Part shown: piece by piece, positions 30,507 to 37,989 of the stretch
Numbering within the stretch: the stretch's first letter is position 1
How the letters are laid out: each line of letters starts with the position of its first letter
From: CAWAMD01 sp963783045
GTDB lineage: Bacteria > Actinomycetota > Nitriliruptoria > Nitriliruptorales > Nitriliruptoraceae
Reading direction: 5' to 3'
Assembly (NCBI GenBank): GCA_963783045.1
Contig: CAWAMD010000002.1
Location: 434,001-498,000 of the forward strand
Length of the DNA stretch: 64,000 nt
Notes under the pieces: model-generated
The model's database searches: none
Told to the model about the DNA's origin: nothing
Seen by the model: the letters and a program-made list of their open reading frames with translations, nothing else
Position numbers and translations under genes: made by a program

Positions 30507-31642
30507 TGGTCGTCTCCCTCGTCGAGCTGGGCCGCCTTCTGCTTCTTGACCCAGGCTGCCTTCGCCTTCGCACGCGCGATCCGCTCCGACTTGCCCTCCG
30601 CGACCAGCCGGTCGTAGGTCTCCTGATCGATCTCGCCCGCACCCTCGACGTGCACGTCCGCGAGCTTCCGCGAGGCCGCGCCGGGTCGGGCCGCCGTCTC
30701 CGACGCCTCGGCCGGGGGCGCTGGATCCGCCGCTGCCCGGGCGGCGGCCTTCGCCTTCTTCACGTAGGCGGCCTTGGCCTTGGCTCTGGCGATCCGCTCC
30801 GACTTGCCCTCCGCGATCAGCCGGTCGTAGGTCTCCTGATCGATCGTGCCCGCCTCGACCTCCACCTCGGCGGCGGCCACGGGGGCGGGTGCCTGCTCGG
30901 CGGCGCGCGCCTTCGCCTTCTTGACGTAGGCGGCCTTCGCCTTGGACCGGGCGATCCGCTCCGACTTGCCCTCCGCGATCAGCCGGTCGTAGGTCTCCTG
31001 ATCGATCGCACCGGCCTCGACCTCCACCTCGGCGGCGGCCGGCCTGGCGGCGCGTGCGGCGGTCTTCTTCGCCGCCGGCTTCGACGGAGCCCGCGTGGCT
31101 GCGGACGTCTTCGCCGGCGCCGGCTTGTTCTTCTTCTCGATCGCGGTGGTGACCTCGCCCGCGGGCTCCGCACCGTCGTCGAGCGCCGGTGGCGGCGGCA
31201 CCGTGTCCATCCAGGCCCGCAGCCGCTCCATCTCGTGGGTCATCTCACCGATCGCGTACGTCGAGTACTCGAACTCGGGGCTCCAGAACAGCGCGTCGAA
31301 CGGGCACACCTCGATGCAGATGCCGCAGTACATGCACAGGGCGAAGTCGATCGCGAACCGGTCGAGGACGTTGCGGGTCCGTGCGCGGCCGCCTTCCTTC
31401 GCCGGCGGCACCGTCTCCTTGTGGGACTCGATGTAGATGCACCAGTCCGGGCACTCGCGGGCGCAGAGCATGCAGACGGTGCAGTTCTCGTCCATCAGGC
31501 CGATGACGCCCCGGGTGCGCGGCGGCAGCTCGGGACGCACGTGCGGGTACTGCTGGGTCGTGGCCGGCTTCAGCATGTGCTTGAGCGTGACGCCGAGCCC
31601 CTTGACGAGGCCCAGCCCGACCGGCGCGCTTCGTGCAGTCAT
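30503..31642 (-). CDS. nuoI: NADH-quinone oxidoreductase subunit I with a triple-repeat basic C-terminal tail
   Basis: Ferredoxin-like subunit that carries electrons through clusters N6a and N6b to NuoB. The product is 379 residues, where NuoI is usually 150-220. Residues 1-150 are normal: Cys54/57/60/64 and Cys103/106/109/113 bind two [4Fe-4S] clusters. After a Lys/Ala/Pro linker (150-204) come three modules of about 40 residues at 205-245, 259-299 and 331-371. They share xVEAGxIDQETYDRL, AEGKSERIAR and KAKAAYVKK. The modules are basic and predicted helical. The same module ends NuoC of this operon and is absent from the paralogous NuoI at 44374-45108. The start is ATG at 31642, two bases after nuoH. 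Function of the tail is unknown; donor docking is an inference. Confidence 0.95.
   Translation of the reverse strand: MTARSAPVGLGLVKGLGVTLKHMLKPATTQQYPHVRPELPPRTRGVIGLMDENCTVCMLCARECPDWCIYIESHKETVPPAKEGGRARTRNVLDRFAIDFALCMYCGICIEVCPFDALFWSPEFEYSTYAIGEMTHEMERLRAWMDTVPPPPALDDGAEPAGEVTTAIEKKNKPAPAKTSAATRAPSKPAAKKTAARAARPAAAEVEVEAGAIDQETYDRLIAEGKSERIARSKAKAAYVKKAKARAAEQAPAPVAAAEVEVEAGTIDQETYDRLIAEGKSERIARAKAKAAYVKKAKAAARAAADPAPPAEASETAARPGAASRKLADVHVEGAGEIDQETYDRLVAEGKSERIARAKAKAAWVKKQKAAQLDEGDDQ
30530..31030 (-). repeat. Three near-identical in-frame repeats in nuoI
   Basis: Coding repeats of about 123 bases at 30908-31030, 30746-30868 and 30530-30652. The segment coding IDQETYDRL...EGKSERIAR is nearly identical at nucleotide level, including synonymous sites, in all three and in the nuoC copy at 34102-34218. 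The intervening linkers differ. This indicates recent duplication or ongoing gene conversion. Confidence 0.92.
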
Positions 31643-31644
31643 GG

Positions 31645-32742
31645 CTAGAAGACCACCTTGCCGACGGCGACGACGGCGACGTTGAGCAGCGCGAGAGGGA
31701 TGAACACGAGCCACGACAGCCGCTGCAGCTGATCCTCACGGAGCCGCGGGAAGGTGACGCGGGCCCAGATGATCATGAACGCCAGCGCGAAGATCTTCGC
31801 GAACGTCACGACCACGCCGACGACGACCCCGATCCAGCTGCACGTCGCGGCGGCGCCCGTCCCGGCGCATCCGGGCAGGCCCACCCCCGGCCAGATCCAC
31901 CAGCCGCCGAGGTAGAGCACCGTCATCAGACCCGACATCGAGACGATGCCCGCGTACTCGGTGAGCATGTACATCGCGAACTTCAGGCCGCTGTACTCGG
32001 TCATGTAGCCGAACACGAGCTCGGACTCGGCGATCGGCATGTCGAAGGGCGGGCGGGAGAGCTCGGCCATCGCCGCGACGAAGAAGAGGCCGAACCCGAG
32101 CGCCTGCGGGACGATGAACGGCAGCCCGATCGAGGTGCCCGAGACATGGAAGGCAGCCTGCGCGTTGACGATGTCGACCAGCGACAGCGACTGGGCCTGC
32201 AGCGCCACGGCCGCGGCCGCGAGGATGAGCGGCAGCTCGTAGGCGATCAGCTGCGCGGCCGCGCGGATCCCGCCGATGAGGGAGAACTTGTTCGCCGACG
32301 ACCAGCCGCCCATCAGGACGCCGAGGACCGAGATGGACCCGATCGCCAGCGCGTAGAACAGCCCGATCTGCAGGTCCTCGGCGAACAGACCCGGCGCCAG
32401 CGGCAGCACGAGGAAGACGAGCAGCGCCGGGATCATCGCGACACCGGGTCCCATCGCGAAGACCCACCGGTCGGCGGCCCGCGGGATGATGTCCTCCTTC
32501 TGGATGAACTTGATCCCGTCGGCCACCAGCTGCAGCGTCCCGTGCGGTCCGGCCTCCATCGGGCCGAGGCGGGACTGCTGGTGGGCCATGACCTTGTGCT
32601 CCAGGTAGCCCACGACCAGGGACACCACGAAGAACATGGCGAGCACCAGGACGAGCTTCAGGAGCAGGCCGATCCAGAAGCTGCCACCGACGTTCAGCAG
32701 CGAGTCGGTGACCGACAGCAGCGCGGGAGTGGAGGCCATCAT
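31645..32742 (-). CDS. nuoH: NADH-quinone oxidoreductase subunit H (11-gene operon)
   Basis: Membrane subunit that forms the quinone chamber at the junction with NuoB and NuoD, about 365 residues and eight helices. Motifs YLEHKVMAHQQSRLGP, QLVADGIKFIQKEDIIP and ELSRPPFDMPIAESELVFGY are conserved. The start was set at the ATG at 32742, where ATGATGG overlaps the stop of a 26-codon open frame. An in-frame ATG at 32829 would add 29 polar residues and overlap nuoD. In this operon it directly follows nuoD, with nuoE, nuoF and nuoG missing. Confidence 0.93.
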   Translation of the reverse strand: MMASTPALLSVTDSLLNVGGSFWIGLLLKLVLVLAMFFVVSLVVGYLEHKVMAHQQSRLGPMEAGPHGTLQLVADGIKFIQKEDIIPRAADRWVFAMGPGVAMIPALLVFLVLPLAPGLFAEDLQIGLFYALAIGSISVLGVLMGGWSSANKFSLIGGIRAAAQLIAYELPLILAAAAVALQAQSLSLVDIVNAQAAFHVSGTSIGLPFIVPQALGFGLFFVAAMAELSRPPFDMPIAESELVFGYMTEYSGLKFAMYMLTEYAGIVSMSGLMTVLYLGGWWIWPGVGLPGCAGTGAAATCSWIGVVVGVVVTFAKIFALAFMIIWARVTFPRLREDQLQRLSWLVFIPLALLNVAVVAVGKVVF

Positions 32743-32819
32743 CTGTCGATCCGATCCGCGCCCAGCGAGCTCGCTGACATCGCGTCCACGTGACCGGTCA
32801 GGGGCGTCCGCTCGCTCAT
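32739..32819 (-). CDS. Possible 26-residue peptide between nuoD and nuoH
   Basis: A short frame, MSERTPLTGHVDAMSASSLG plus six residues. Its ATG overlaps the nuoD stop by four bases (ATGA), and its TGA overlaps the tandem nuoH start codons (ATGATGG). The coupling looks purposeful, and it occupies exactly the place where nuoE-nuoF-nuoG normally lie. It could be a real small protein, a translational relay to nuoH, or a leftover of deletion. No homology was recognised and no ribosome-binding site is needed if coupled. Confidence 0.3.
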   Translation of the reverse strand: MSERTPLTGHVDAMSASSLGADRIDR

Positions 32820-33997
32820 CGGTCGACATCCCCCACGACGAAGAACACGGAGCCCAGTACCGCCACCGCATCCGGGATCAGCACGCCTTGCAGCAGGTAC
32901 GGCAGGACGGAGATGTTCGAGAACGACGCGGTCCGCATCTTGAGCCGCCACGGGGTCCGGCCCCCGTCGGACTCGAGGTAGTAGCCGAGCTGGCCCAGCG
33001 GGTTCTCGGTGCGCAGGTAGGTTGCCCCCTCGGGGGCCTTCACGATCTTCGGCAGCTTCACGTTGACGGGGCCGGCGGGGATGCGGCCGTGGACCTGCTC
33101 GATGATGTCCAGCGAGGCCCGGATCCGGCCGAGCAGCACCGCGAACCGGTCGAACGCGTCGCCGTTCTCGCCCACCGGCACGGGCACGTGAACCTGGTCG
33201 TAGAACAGGTACGGCTCGCTGACCCGGGCGTCCTCACCGAGCCCCGTCGCGTGCAGCGTCGGCCCGGTCACCCCATACGAGGCCGCGATCTCCGGGGTCA
33301 GCACGCCGACGCCCTTGGTGCGGGCCTGGAAGATGTCGTTGCCGAGCACCAGATCGTCGTAGTCGTCCATGCGGGCCCGCACGGCCGCGAGCACCCGCTC
33401 CGACTCGGCGAGGAACCCCCTGGGCACGTCGATCTTGAGGCCGCCGACCTGGTTGTAGGTGAAGTGGAGCCGGCCGCCGGTGGCGGACTCGAGGAGATGC
33501 TGGACGTCCTCGCGCTCGCGGAACGCGTAGAACATCGGGGTGATCGCCCCGAGCTCGAGCGCGAAGGAGCCGACGAACATCAGGTGGTTGAGGACGCGGT
33601 TCCACTCGGCGATCAGCATCCGCAGCCACTGGGCGCGCGCGGGCACCTCCCAGCCGAGCATGCGCTCGACCGCCAGGGCCACGCCGAGCTCGTTCGAGAA
33701 CCCGGACAGCCAGTCGTGCCGGTTCGTCAGGGCCATGATCTGGCGGTAGTCGCGGTGCTCGGCCAGCTTCTCGAAGCCGCGGTGCATGTAGCCGATGACG
33801 GGCTCGGCGTGCTTGATCCGCTCCCCGTCCATCTCGAGGACGACGCGCAGCACACCGTGGGTGGCCGGGTGCTGGGGCCCCACCGACAGCGTCATCTCGC
33901 CGGTGAGGAAGTCGCCTTCGCCGTGCAGCTCGAGGACCATGCCCTCGCCCGGCGCGCTCGCGGGGTGGATGCGCTCGCGGGCGTCGAGGTCGCTCAT
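32816..33997 (-). CDS. nuoD: NADH-quinone oxidoreductase subunit D (11-gene operon)
   Basis: 49-kDa-type subunit that lines the quinone-binding site with NuoB, 393 residues. SVGPQHPATHGVLRVVLEM holds the conserved histidines of the quinone site, and GYMHRGFEKLAEHRDY follows. The C-terminus ends in VVGDVDR, as in typical NuoD. Four-base overlaps on both sides couple it to nuoC and to the following short frame. It is clearly diverged from the second copy at 51345-52664, so the two operons are not a recent duplication. Confidence 0.96.
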   Translation of the reverse strand: MSDLDARERIHPASAPGEGMVLELHGEGDFLTGEMTLSVGPQHPATHGVLRVVLEMDGERIKHAEPVIGYMHRGFEKLAEHRDYRQIMALTNRHDWLSGFSNELGVALAVERMLGWEVPARAQWLRMLIAEWNRVLNHLMFVGSFALELGAITPMFYAFREREDVQHLLESATGGRLHFTYNQVGGLKIDVPRGFLAESERVLAAVRARMDDYDDLVLGNDIFQARTKGVGVLTPEIAASYGVTGPTLHATGLGEDARVSEPYLFYDQVHVPVPVGENGDAFDRFAVLLGRIRASLDIIEQVHGRIPAGPVNVKLPKIVKAPEGATYLRTENPLGQLGYYLESDGGRTPWRLKMRTASFSNISVLPYLLQGVLIPDAVAVLGSVFFVVGDVDR

Positions 33998-35052
33998 GAC
34001 TCACCCCCCTCGTCGCCATCGGTCTCGGCACCGCGGTCCTCGGAGGCCCGTGCACTGGGGACCTCGGGAACCTCCTGGTCGGCGGTGGCCGCCTGCTGTG
34101 CGGCGCGGGCCTTCTTCACGTAGGCGGCCTTGGCCTTGGACCGGGCGATCCGCTCCGACTTGCCTTCGGCGATCAGCCGGTCGTAGGTCTCCTGATCGAT
34201 CGTCCCCGCCTCGACCTCGCCGCCAGCGCCCTCGGCACCCTCGGCACGCTCGGCCGCCTTGCGCGCACGTGCCTCGGCCTTCGCCTTGCGCTGCTCCTCG
34301 GCACGGTGCTTCGCGGTCGTCGCGGCGTCCTCAACGTCCTCGCGGACCCGCTCGATGCTGGATTCGACGACCCGCTCGTCGTCGCCGGCGCCGACCGTCG
34401 TCACGTGTCCCTCGGCCGGGCCCGGCTCGGGCTCGGGGTTCGCGAGCTTTGCCTGCTCGGCCATCGCCTTGTCGAGCGCCATCGGCCCGGGCGCGTCGCC
34501 GGGGCCGGGCACGTACTCGATGACGTTGCCCGCCTCGTCGGTCTCGGCCGGTTCCTTCACCCCTGGCCACGGCTTGGCTGCCCGCGAGGCGAGGTAGAAG
34601 TCCTTGCGCAGCGGCCACCCCTCGAAGTTCTCGATGCACAGGATGCGGGGCGCCAGGCCCGGGTGGCCGTCGAACTCGATGCCGAACATGTCCCAGGTCT
34701 CGCGCTCCATCCAGTTCGCGCCCGGGTAGAGGTGGGTCAGGGTCGGCGCCACCGGCGTCTCACGCCCGCCGGCGCACCGGTGCGCGAGCAGCACACGGTG
34801 GTGGTGCGTCGTCGAGTACAGGATGGTCACGACGTCGAAGCCGTCCTCACCGCGATCGACCCCGAAGGTGGAGTCGAAGAAGTCGCACGCGAGCAACCGC
34901 TCGTCGCGGCACAGCCGGGCGGCCTCGACGTAGCCCTCGGCGTCGACGGCCATCGTGTAGGTCTCGTACTCCCAGGTGGTGGCGTGCAGATGCTCGCCGA
35001 GCCGGCGGGTGAAGAGGTCGGTGAGCTGGGCGTGGTCCATGACGAGGCTCAC
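33994..35052 (-). CDS. nuoC: NADH-quinone oxidoreductase subunit C with a basic-repeat C-terminal tail
   Basis: 30-kDa-type peripheral-arm subunit. Residues 1-165 are the normal domain (ERETWDMFGIEFDGHPGLAP, then EGWPLRKDFYL). Residues 166-352 are an extension: a Pro/Glu-rich stretch, a highly charged predicted coiled coil (about 230-270), one copy of the module found three times in NuoI (279-317, IDQETYDRL...EGKSERIAR), and an acidic end. The total length of 352 residues compares with about 200 for other NuoC. The start is GTG at 35052, overlapping nuoB by 4 bases; ATG at 35040 is an alternative. Confidence 0.93.
   Translation of the reverse strand: MSLVMDHAQLTDLFTRRLGEHLHATTWEYETYTMAVDAEGYVEAARLCRDERLLACDFFDSTFGVDRGEDGFDVVTILYSTTHHHRVLLAHRCAGGRETPVAPTLTHLYPGANWMERETWDMFGIEFDGHPGLAPRILCIENFEGWPLRKDFYLASRAAKPWPGVKEPAETDEAGNVIEYVPGPGDAPGPMALDKAMAEQAKLANPEPEPGPAEGHVTTVGAGDDERVVESSIERVREDVEDAATTAKHRAEEQRKAKAEARARKAAERAEGAEGAGGEVEAGTIDQETYDRLIAEGKSERIARSKAKAAYVKKARAAQQAATADQEVPEVPSARASEDRGAETDGDEGGES
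34102..34218 (-). repeat. Fourth copy of the NuoI/NuoC module, in nuoC
   Basis: Codes residues 279-317 of NuoC. The stretch reading CGCTCCGACTTGCC and GATCAGCCGGTCGTAGGTCT on the plus strand matches the nuoI copies almost base for base, with only scattered synonymous changes. The flanking sequence is unrelated, so only the module was copied between the two genes. Confidence 0.92.
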
Positions 35053-35555
35053 CCCTCGATCACGATCGGGGCGCGCCGCTCACGCATGCGCTGCGGGAAG
35101 GACTCGTCCGCGATGCGGGCCTGCAGCGCCACGATCCCGTCGAGCAGCGCCTCCGGACGGGGCGGGCAGCCCGGCACGTAGACGTCGACCGGGATGATCT
35201 GGTCGACGCCCTTCGTCACGGAGTAGCTGTCCCAGTAGGGCCCGCCGCAGTTCGCGCACGAACCGAACGAGATGACGTACTTCGGCTCGGGCATCTCGTC
35301 GTAGAGGCGCTTGACCGCCGGCGCCATCTTGTCGGTCAGGGTGCCCGACACGACCATGAGGTCGGCCTGCCGGGGCCCGTTCGCGAACGGGATGACACCG
35401 AGCCGGATGAAGTCGTGACGCGAGGTCGAGGTGGCGATGAACTCGATCGCGCAGCAGGCCAGGCCGAAGTTGAACACCCAGAGGGAGTACTTGCGCCCCC
35501 AGTTGAAGACGAACTTGAACGGCTTGGGCAGCTCGACGGTGTCGATCACTCCCAT
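35049..35555 (-). CDS. nuoB: NADH-quinone oxidoreductase subunit B (11-gene operon)
   Basis: Subunit carrying the terminal [4Fe-4S] cluster N2, 168 residues. Ligands are Cys34/Cys35 (GLACCAIEF), Cys100 (FGSCANCGG) and Cys130 (VPGCPPRPEALLDG). The start is ATG at 35555, inside the last codons of nuoA (10-base overlap). The same overlap occurs in the 14-gene operon, so the arrangement is ancestral. Confidence 0.97.
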   Translation of the reverse strand: MGVIDTVELPKPFKFVFNWGRKYSLWVFNFGLACCAIEFIATSTSRHDFIRLGVIPFANGPRQADLMVVSGTLTDKMAPAVKRLYDEMPEPKYVISFGSCANCGGPYWDSYSVTKGVDQIIPVDVYVPGCPPRPEALLDGIVALQARIADESFPQRMRERRAPIVIEG

Positions 35556-35929
35556 ACGAGCACCTTCTTCCGCCAGGCGTACACCAGGCCGATAGCGAGG
35601 ATCCCGATGAACACGAACATCTCGACGAGGGCGAACACCGCGGTGACGCGCCCCGTGTCGGACAGCCCCCCGAGGATCCGCGCCCACGGGAACAGGAAGA
35701 TCGCCTCGACGTCGAAGATGACGAACAGGAACGCGAAGACGTAGTAGCGGATGTTCATCTGGCTCCAGCCGGAGCCGACCGCCTCGACGCCACACTCGTA
35801 GGTCGAGAGCTTCTCCGGGCTCGGCACGCTCGGCCGCATGATGCGGCTGACGACCATGATCACGCCATAGAGCGCGATGCCGACGAGGACGAAGATCCCG
35901 AAGGTCGCATACTGCTGACTGACGCTCAC
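35546..35929 (-). CDS. nuoA: NADH-quinone oxidoreductase subunit A (11-gene operon)
   Basis: Three-helix membrane subunit, 127 residues. The start was set at the GTG at 35929 (SVSQQYATFGIFVLVGIAL) because GGAGG lies 6 bases upstream; the frame is open further upstream but Arg-rich and unlike the family. The motifs YECGVEAVGS (quinone-loop cysteine) and RYYVFAFLFVIFDVEAIFLFP are conserved. First gene of the operon. Confidence 0.95.
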   Translation of the reverse strand: MSVSQQYATFGIFVLVGIALYGVIMVVSRIMRPSVPSPEKLSTYECGVEAVGSGWSQMNIRYYVFAFLFVIFDVEAIFLFPWARILGGLSDTGRVTAVFALVEMFVFIGILAIGLVYAWRKKVLVWE

Positions 35930-36254
35930 CCCCGACCTCCACTGTCGGCTGCGGCGTTTCCGGCCGTCCCTGCGGGACTGCCCCCAAAGACGGTTCCCGC
36001 TTCTGCGGCCGCCGTCGCCGGATGCTAGCAACGGGACTGGAACGGAAACAGGGCAGATCCGGCGTTCGAGGTCGCGCGGGTCACGTACCGGGACCGGTGT
36101 CCGCCACGCACCGGGCCGGTCGCCGTCACCGGGCGGGCCATGTGGCCGGTGGCACGCGCGCCGACGCGTGCCGTGGGTCGGGCTCTGCCGTCGTCAACCG
36201 GCGCGGCACGCCTCCACCGGAACCCGTGACATCGAGGGGGGTTCCGGGAGGCGG
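35930..36254. other. Intergenic region between ung and the 11-gene nuo operon
   Basis: 325 bases with no supported gene. It must hold the nuoA promoter; only weak candidates are visible (TAGCAT on the minus strand near 36024-36029, without a good -35). Several GC-rich inverted repeats (for example CCCTGC/GCGGGA near 35968) could form the leader or end the upstream ung transcript. Confidence 0.5.
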
Positions 36255-36944
36255 TCAGGGCAGGCGCCAGTCCACCGGGTCCGCGCCCTGCCGCTCGAGC
36301 AGGGCGTTCGCCCGGCTGAAGGGCCGGGAGCCGAAGAACCCGCGCGACGCCGACAGCGGGCTCGGGTGGGCGCTCTCGATCGTGGGGATGTCCCCGAGCA
36401 ACGGCTTGAGGTTGCGCGCGTCGCGTCCCCACAGGATGGCCACGAGCGGGCCGCCGCGGGCCGCGAGGGACCGGATGGCGGTCTCGGTGACCTCCTCCCA
36501 GCCCTTGCCGCGATGCGAGGCCGGCTGCCCGGGCCGGACGGTCAGCGACCGGTTCAGCAGCATGACGCCCTGGCGCACCCAGGGCGTCAGGTCGCCGTTC
36601 GACGGCATCGGGTGGCCGAGGTCGTCGCAGTACTCCCGGTAGATGTTCTGCAGGCTCTTCGGCAGGGGGGCCACGTCGGGCGCCACGGCGAAGCAGAGCC
36701 CGATCGGGTGTCCCGGCGTCGGGTAGGGGTCCTGCCCGACGACGAGCACCTTCACCTCGTCGAGGGGCAGCTCGAACGCGGCGAAGATCCGCTCCCCCGA
36801 GGGCAGGAAGCGCCGGCCGGCCGTCACCTCGGCGCGCAGGAAGTCGCCGAGCCGGGTGATCGTCGGGCGGACCGGCTCGAGGACCCGGTCCCAGCCCGGC
36901 CCGACGAGCCGGGAGAAGTCACGCGGGGTGGCAGCGTCCGGCAC
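36255..36944 (-). CDS. ung: Uracil-DNA glycosylase, family 1
   Basis: Removes uracil from DNA by cutting the N-glycosidic bond, 229 residues. The catalytic motif GQDPYPTPGHPIGLCF carries the water-activating Asp; actinobacteria commonly have PT where E. coli has HG. The DNA-intercalation loop HPSPLSA is intact, and VAILWGRDARNLKPLL is present. The start is GTG at 36944, three bases after the prenyl synthase stop, so it is the last gene of the 14-gene nuo transcript. Confidence 0.97.
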   Translation of the reverse strand: MPDAATPRDFSRLVGPGWDRVLEPVRPTITRLGDFLRAEVTAGRRFLPSGERIFAAFELPLDEVKVLVVGQDPYPTPGHPIGLCFAVAPDVAPLPKSLQNIYREYCDDLGHPMPSNGDLTPWVRQGVMLLNRSLTVRPGQPASHRGKGWEEVTETAIRSLAARGGPLVAILWGRDARNLKPLLGDIPTIESAHPSPLSASRGFFGSRPFSRANALLERQGADPVDWRLP

Positions 36945-36947
36945 GGC

Positions 36948-37985
36948 TCAGCCGACGCGGTCGACCGCGTACTCGGCGAGGCGGTGCAGCGCCTTGCGGA
37001 CCGGTCGGTCGGCGAAGCCCTGCAGGTGGCTGACGGCCGCCTCGACGTAGGCGGCGGCGGTCTGACCGGCCCGCCGCAGCCCGTCGCCGCCGCGCAGCAC
37101 CTCGAGGGCGCGCGCAACGTCGGCCTCGCTGAGCGTGGGCGCGTGGAGCAGCGCCGACAGCTCGCCGTCCCTGTCGGCCTCGAGCGCGTAGAGCACGGGG
37201 AGCGTGAACACGCCCTCGCGCAGGTCGGTACCGGGCGTCTTGCCGGACAGCTCGTGGTCGCTCGCGATGTCGAGGATGTCGTCGGACAGCTGGAAGGCCA
37301 TCCCGACGTTCCACCCGTAGGCGGCCACCTCCTCGGTCTCCGCCGGCGAGCAGCCGGCCAGCAGCGCACCGAGCCGGCACGAGGTGGCGATCAGCGACGC
37401 CGTCTTCTCGGAGACCACGGTGAGGTAGTGGTCGAGGTCCGGGTCGAGCGCCGGCACGTCCGGCGGCAGCGCGCCCCGGGAGCCCTGCACCTCGCGGACC
37501 TGGCCTTCGCACAGGGTGGCGATCGTCTGCGCCATGATCCGGGTGACCTCGACGCCGAGATCGGCGGACAGCTCGGAGGCACGCGCGAAGAGATAGTCGC
37601 CGGTCAGGATCGCGACCGTGTTGTCCCAGCGCACGTTCGCCGACGGGGTCCCGCGCCGGGCGACGGCCTCGTCGATCACGTCGTCGTGGTAGAGCGTCGC
37701 GAGGTGCACGAGCTCGACGACGACGCCCGCATCCGCGATCTCGTCGCGGTCCACGTCCCCGAGGTGGGCGGTCAGCCCGACGAGCATCGGACGGAACCGC
37801 TTCCCCCCGGCGTCCAGCAGGTACCGGGCCGCGCGGTCGACGAACGCATGCGACAACGTCACCTGCTCGTGCAGGCGCTGCTCGACACGGTCCAGGATCC
37901 CACCGACCTTCAGCCCGTGGGCCTCGAGCTCCTCGAGGACCGGCGCGGGGATCGCCAGCGTCGCTGGCTGCTGGAGTGGGCTCAC
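36948..37985 (-). CDS. Long-chain polyprenyl diphosphate synthase (menaquinone side chain)
   Basis: Trans-prenyltransferase of 345 residues that extends allylic diphosphates with isopentenyl diphosphate. GGKRFRP binds the substrate. The two Asp-rich motifs are YHDDVIDEA (first, DDxxD) and LSDDILD (second), and ARRGTPSANVRW follows the first. The small residues before the first motif and the length suggest a C35-C45 product, but chain length cannot be fixed from sequence. It is 4 bases downstream of nuoN and just upstream of ung, in line with supplying the menaquinone tail. Equivalent to grcC1/hepT-type genes near htpX and menJ in mycobacteria. Confidence 0.93.
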   Translation of the reverse strand: MSPLQQPATLAIPAPVLEELEAHGLKVGGILDRVEQRLHEQVTLSHAFVDRAARYLLDAGGKRFRPMLVGLTAHLGDVDRDEIADAGVVVELVHLATLYHDDVIDEAVARRGTPSANVRWDNTVAILTGDYLFARASELSADLGVEVTRIMAQTIATLCEGQVREVQGSRGALPPDVPALDPDLDHYLTVVSEKTASLIATSCRLGALLAGCSPAETEEVAAYGWNVGMAFQLSDDILDIASDHELSGKTPGTDLREGVFTLPVLYALEADRDGELSALLHAPTLSEADVARALEVLRGGDGLRRAGQTAAAYVEAAVSHLQGFADRPVRKALHRLAEYAVDRVG

Positions 37986-37989
37986 GTCG

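Noticed and set aside
30503..31714. Longer NuoI starting at 31714
   Set aside because: The extra 24 residues are Arg-rich and come from the coding end of nuoH; ATG at 31642 matches the family start.
32819..32951. Extension of the short nuoD-nuoH frame upstream to 70 codons
   Set aside because: The upstream part lies inside nuoD in a non-coding phase; only the coupled 26-codon part is worth keeping.
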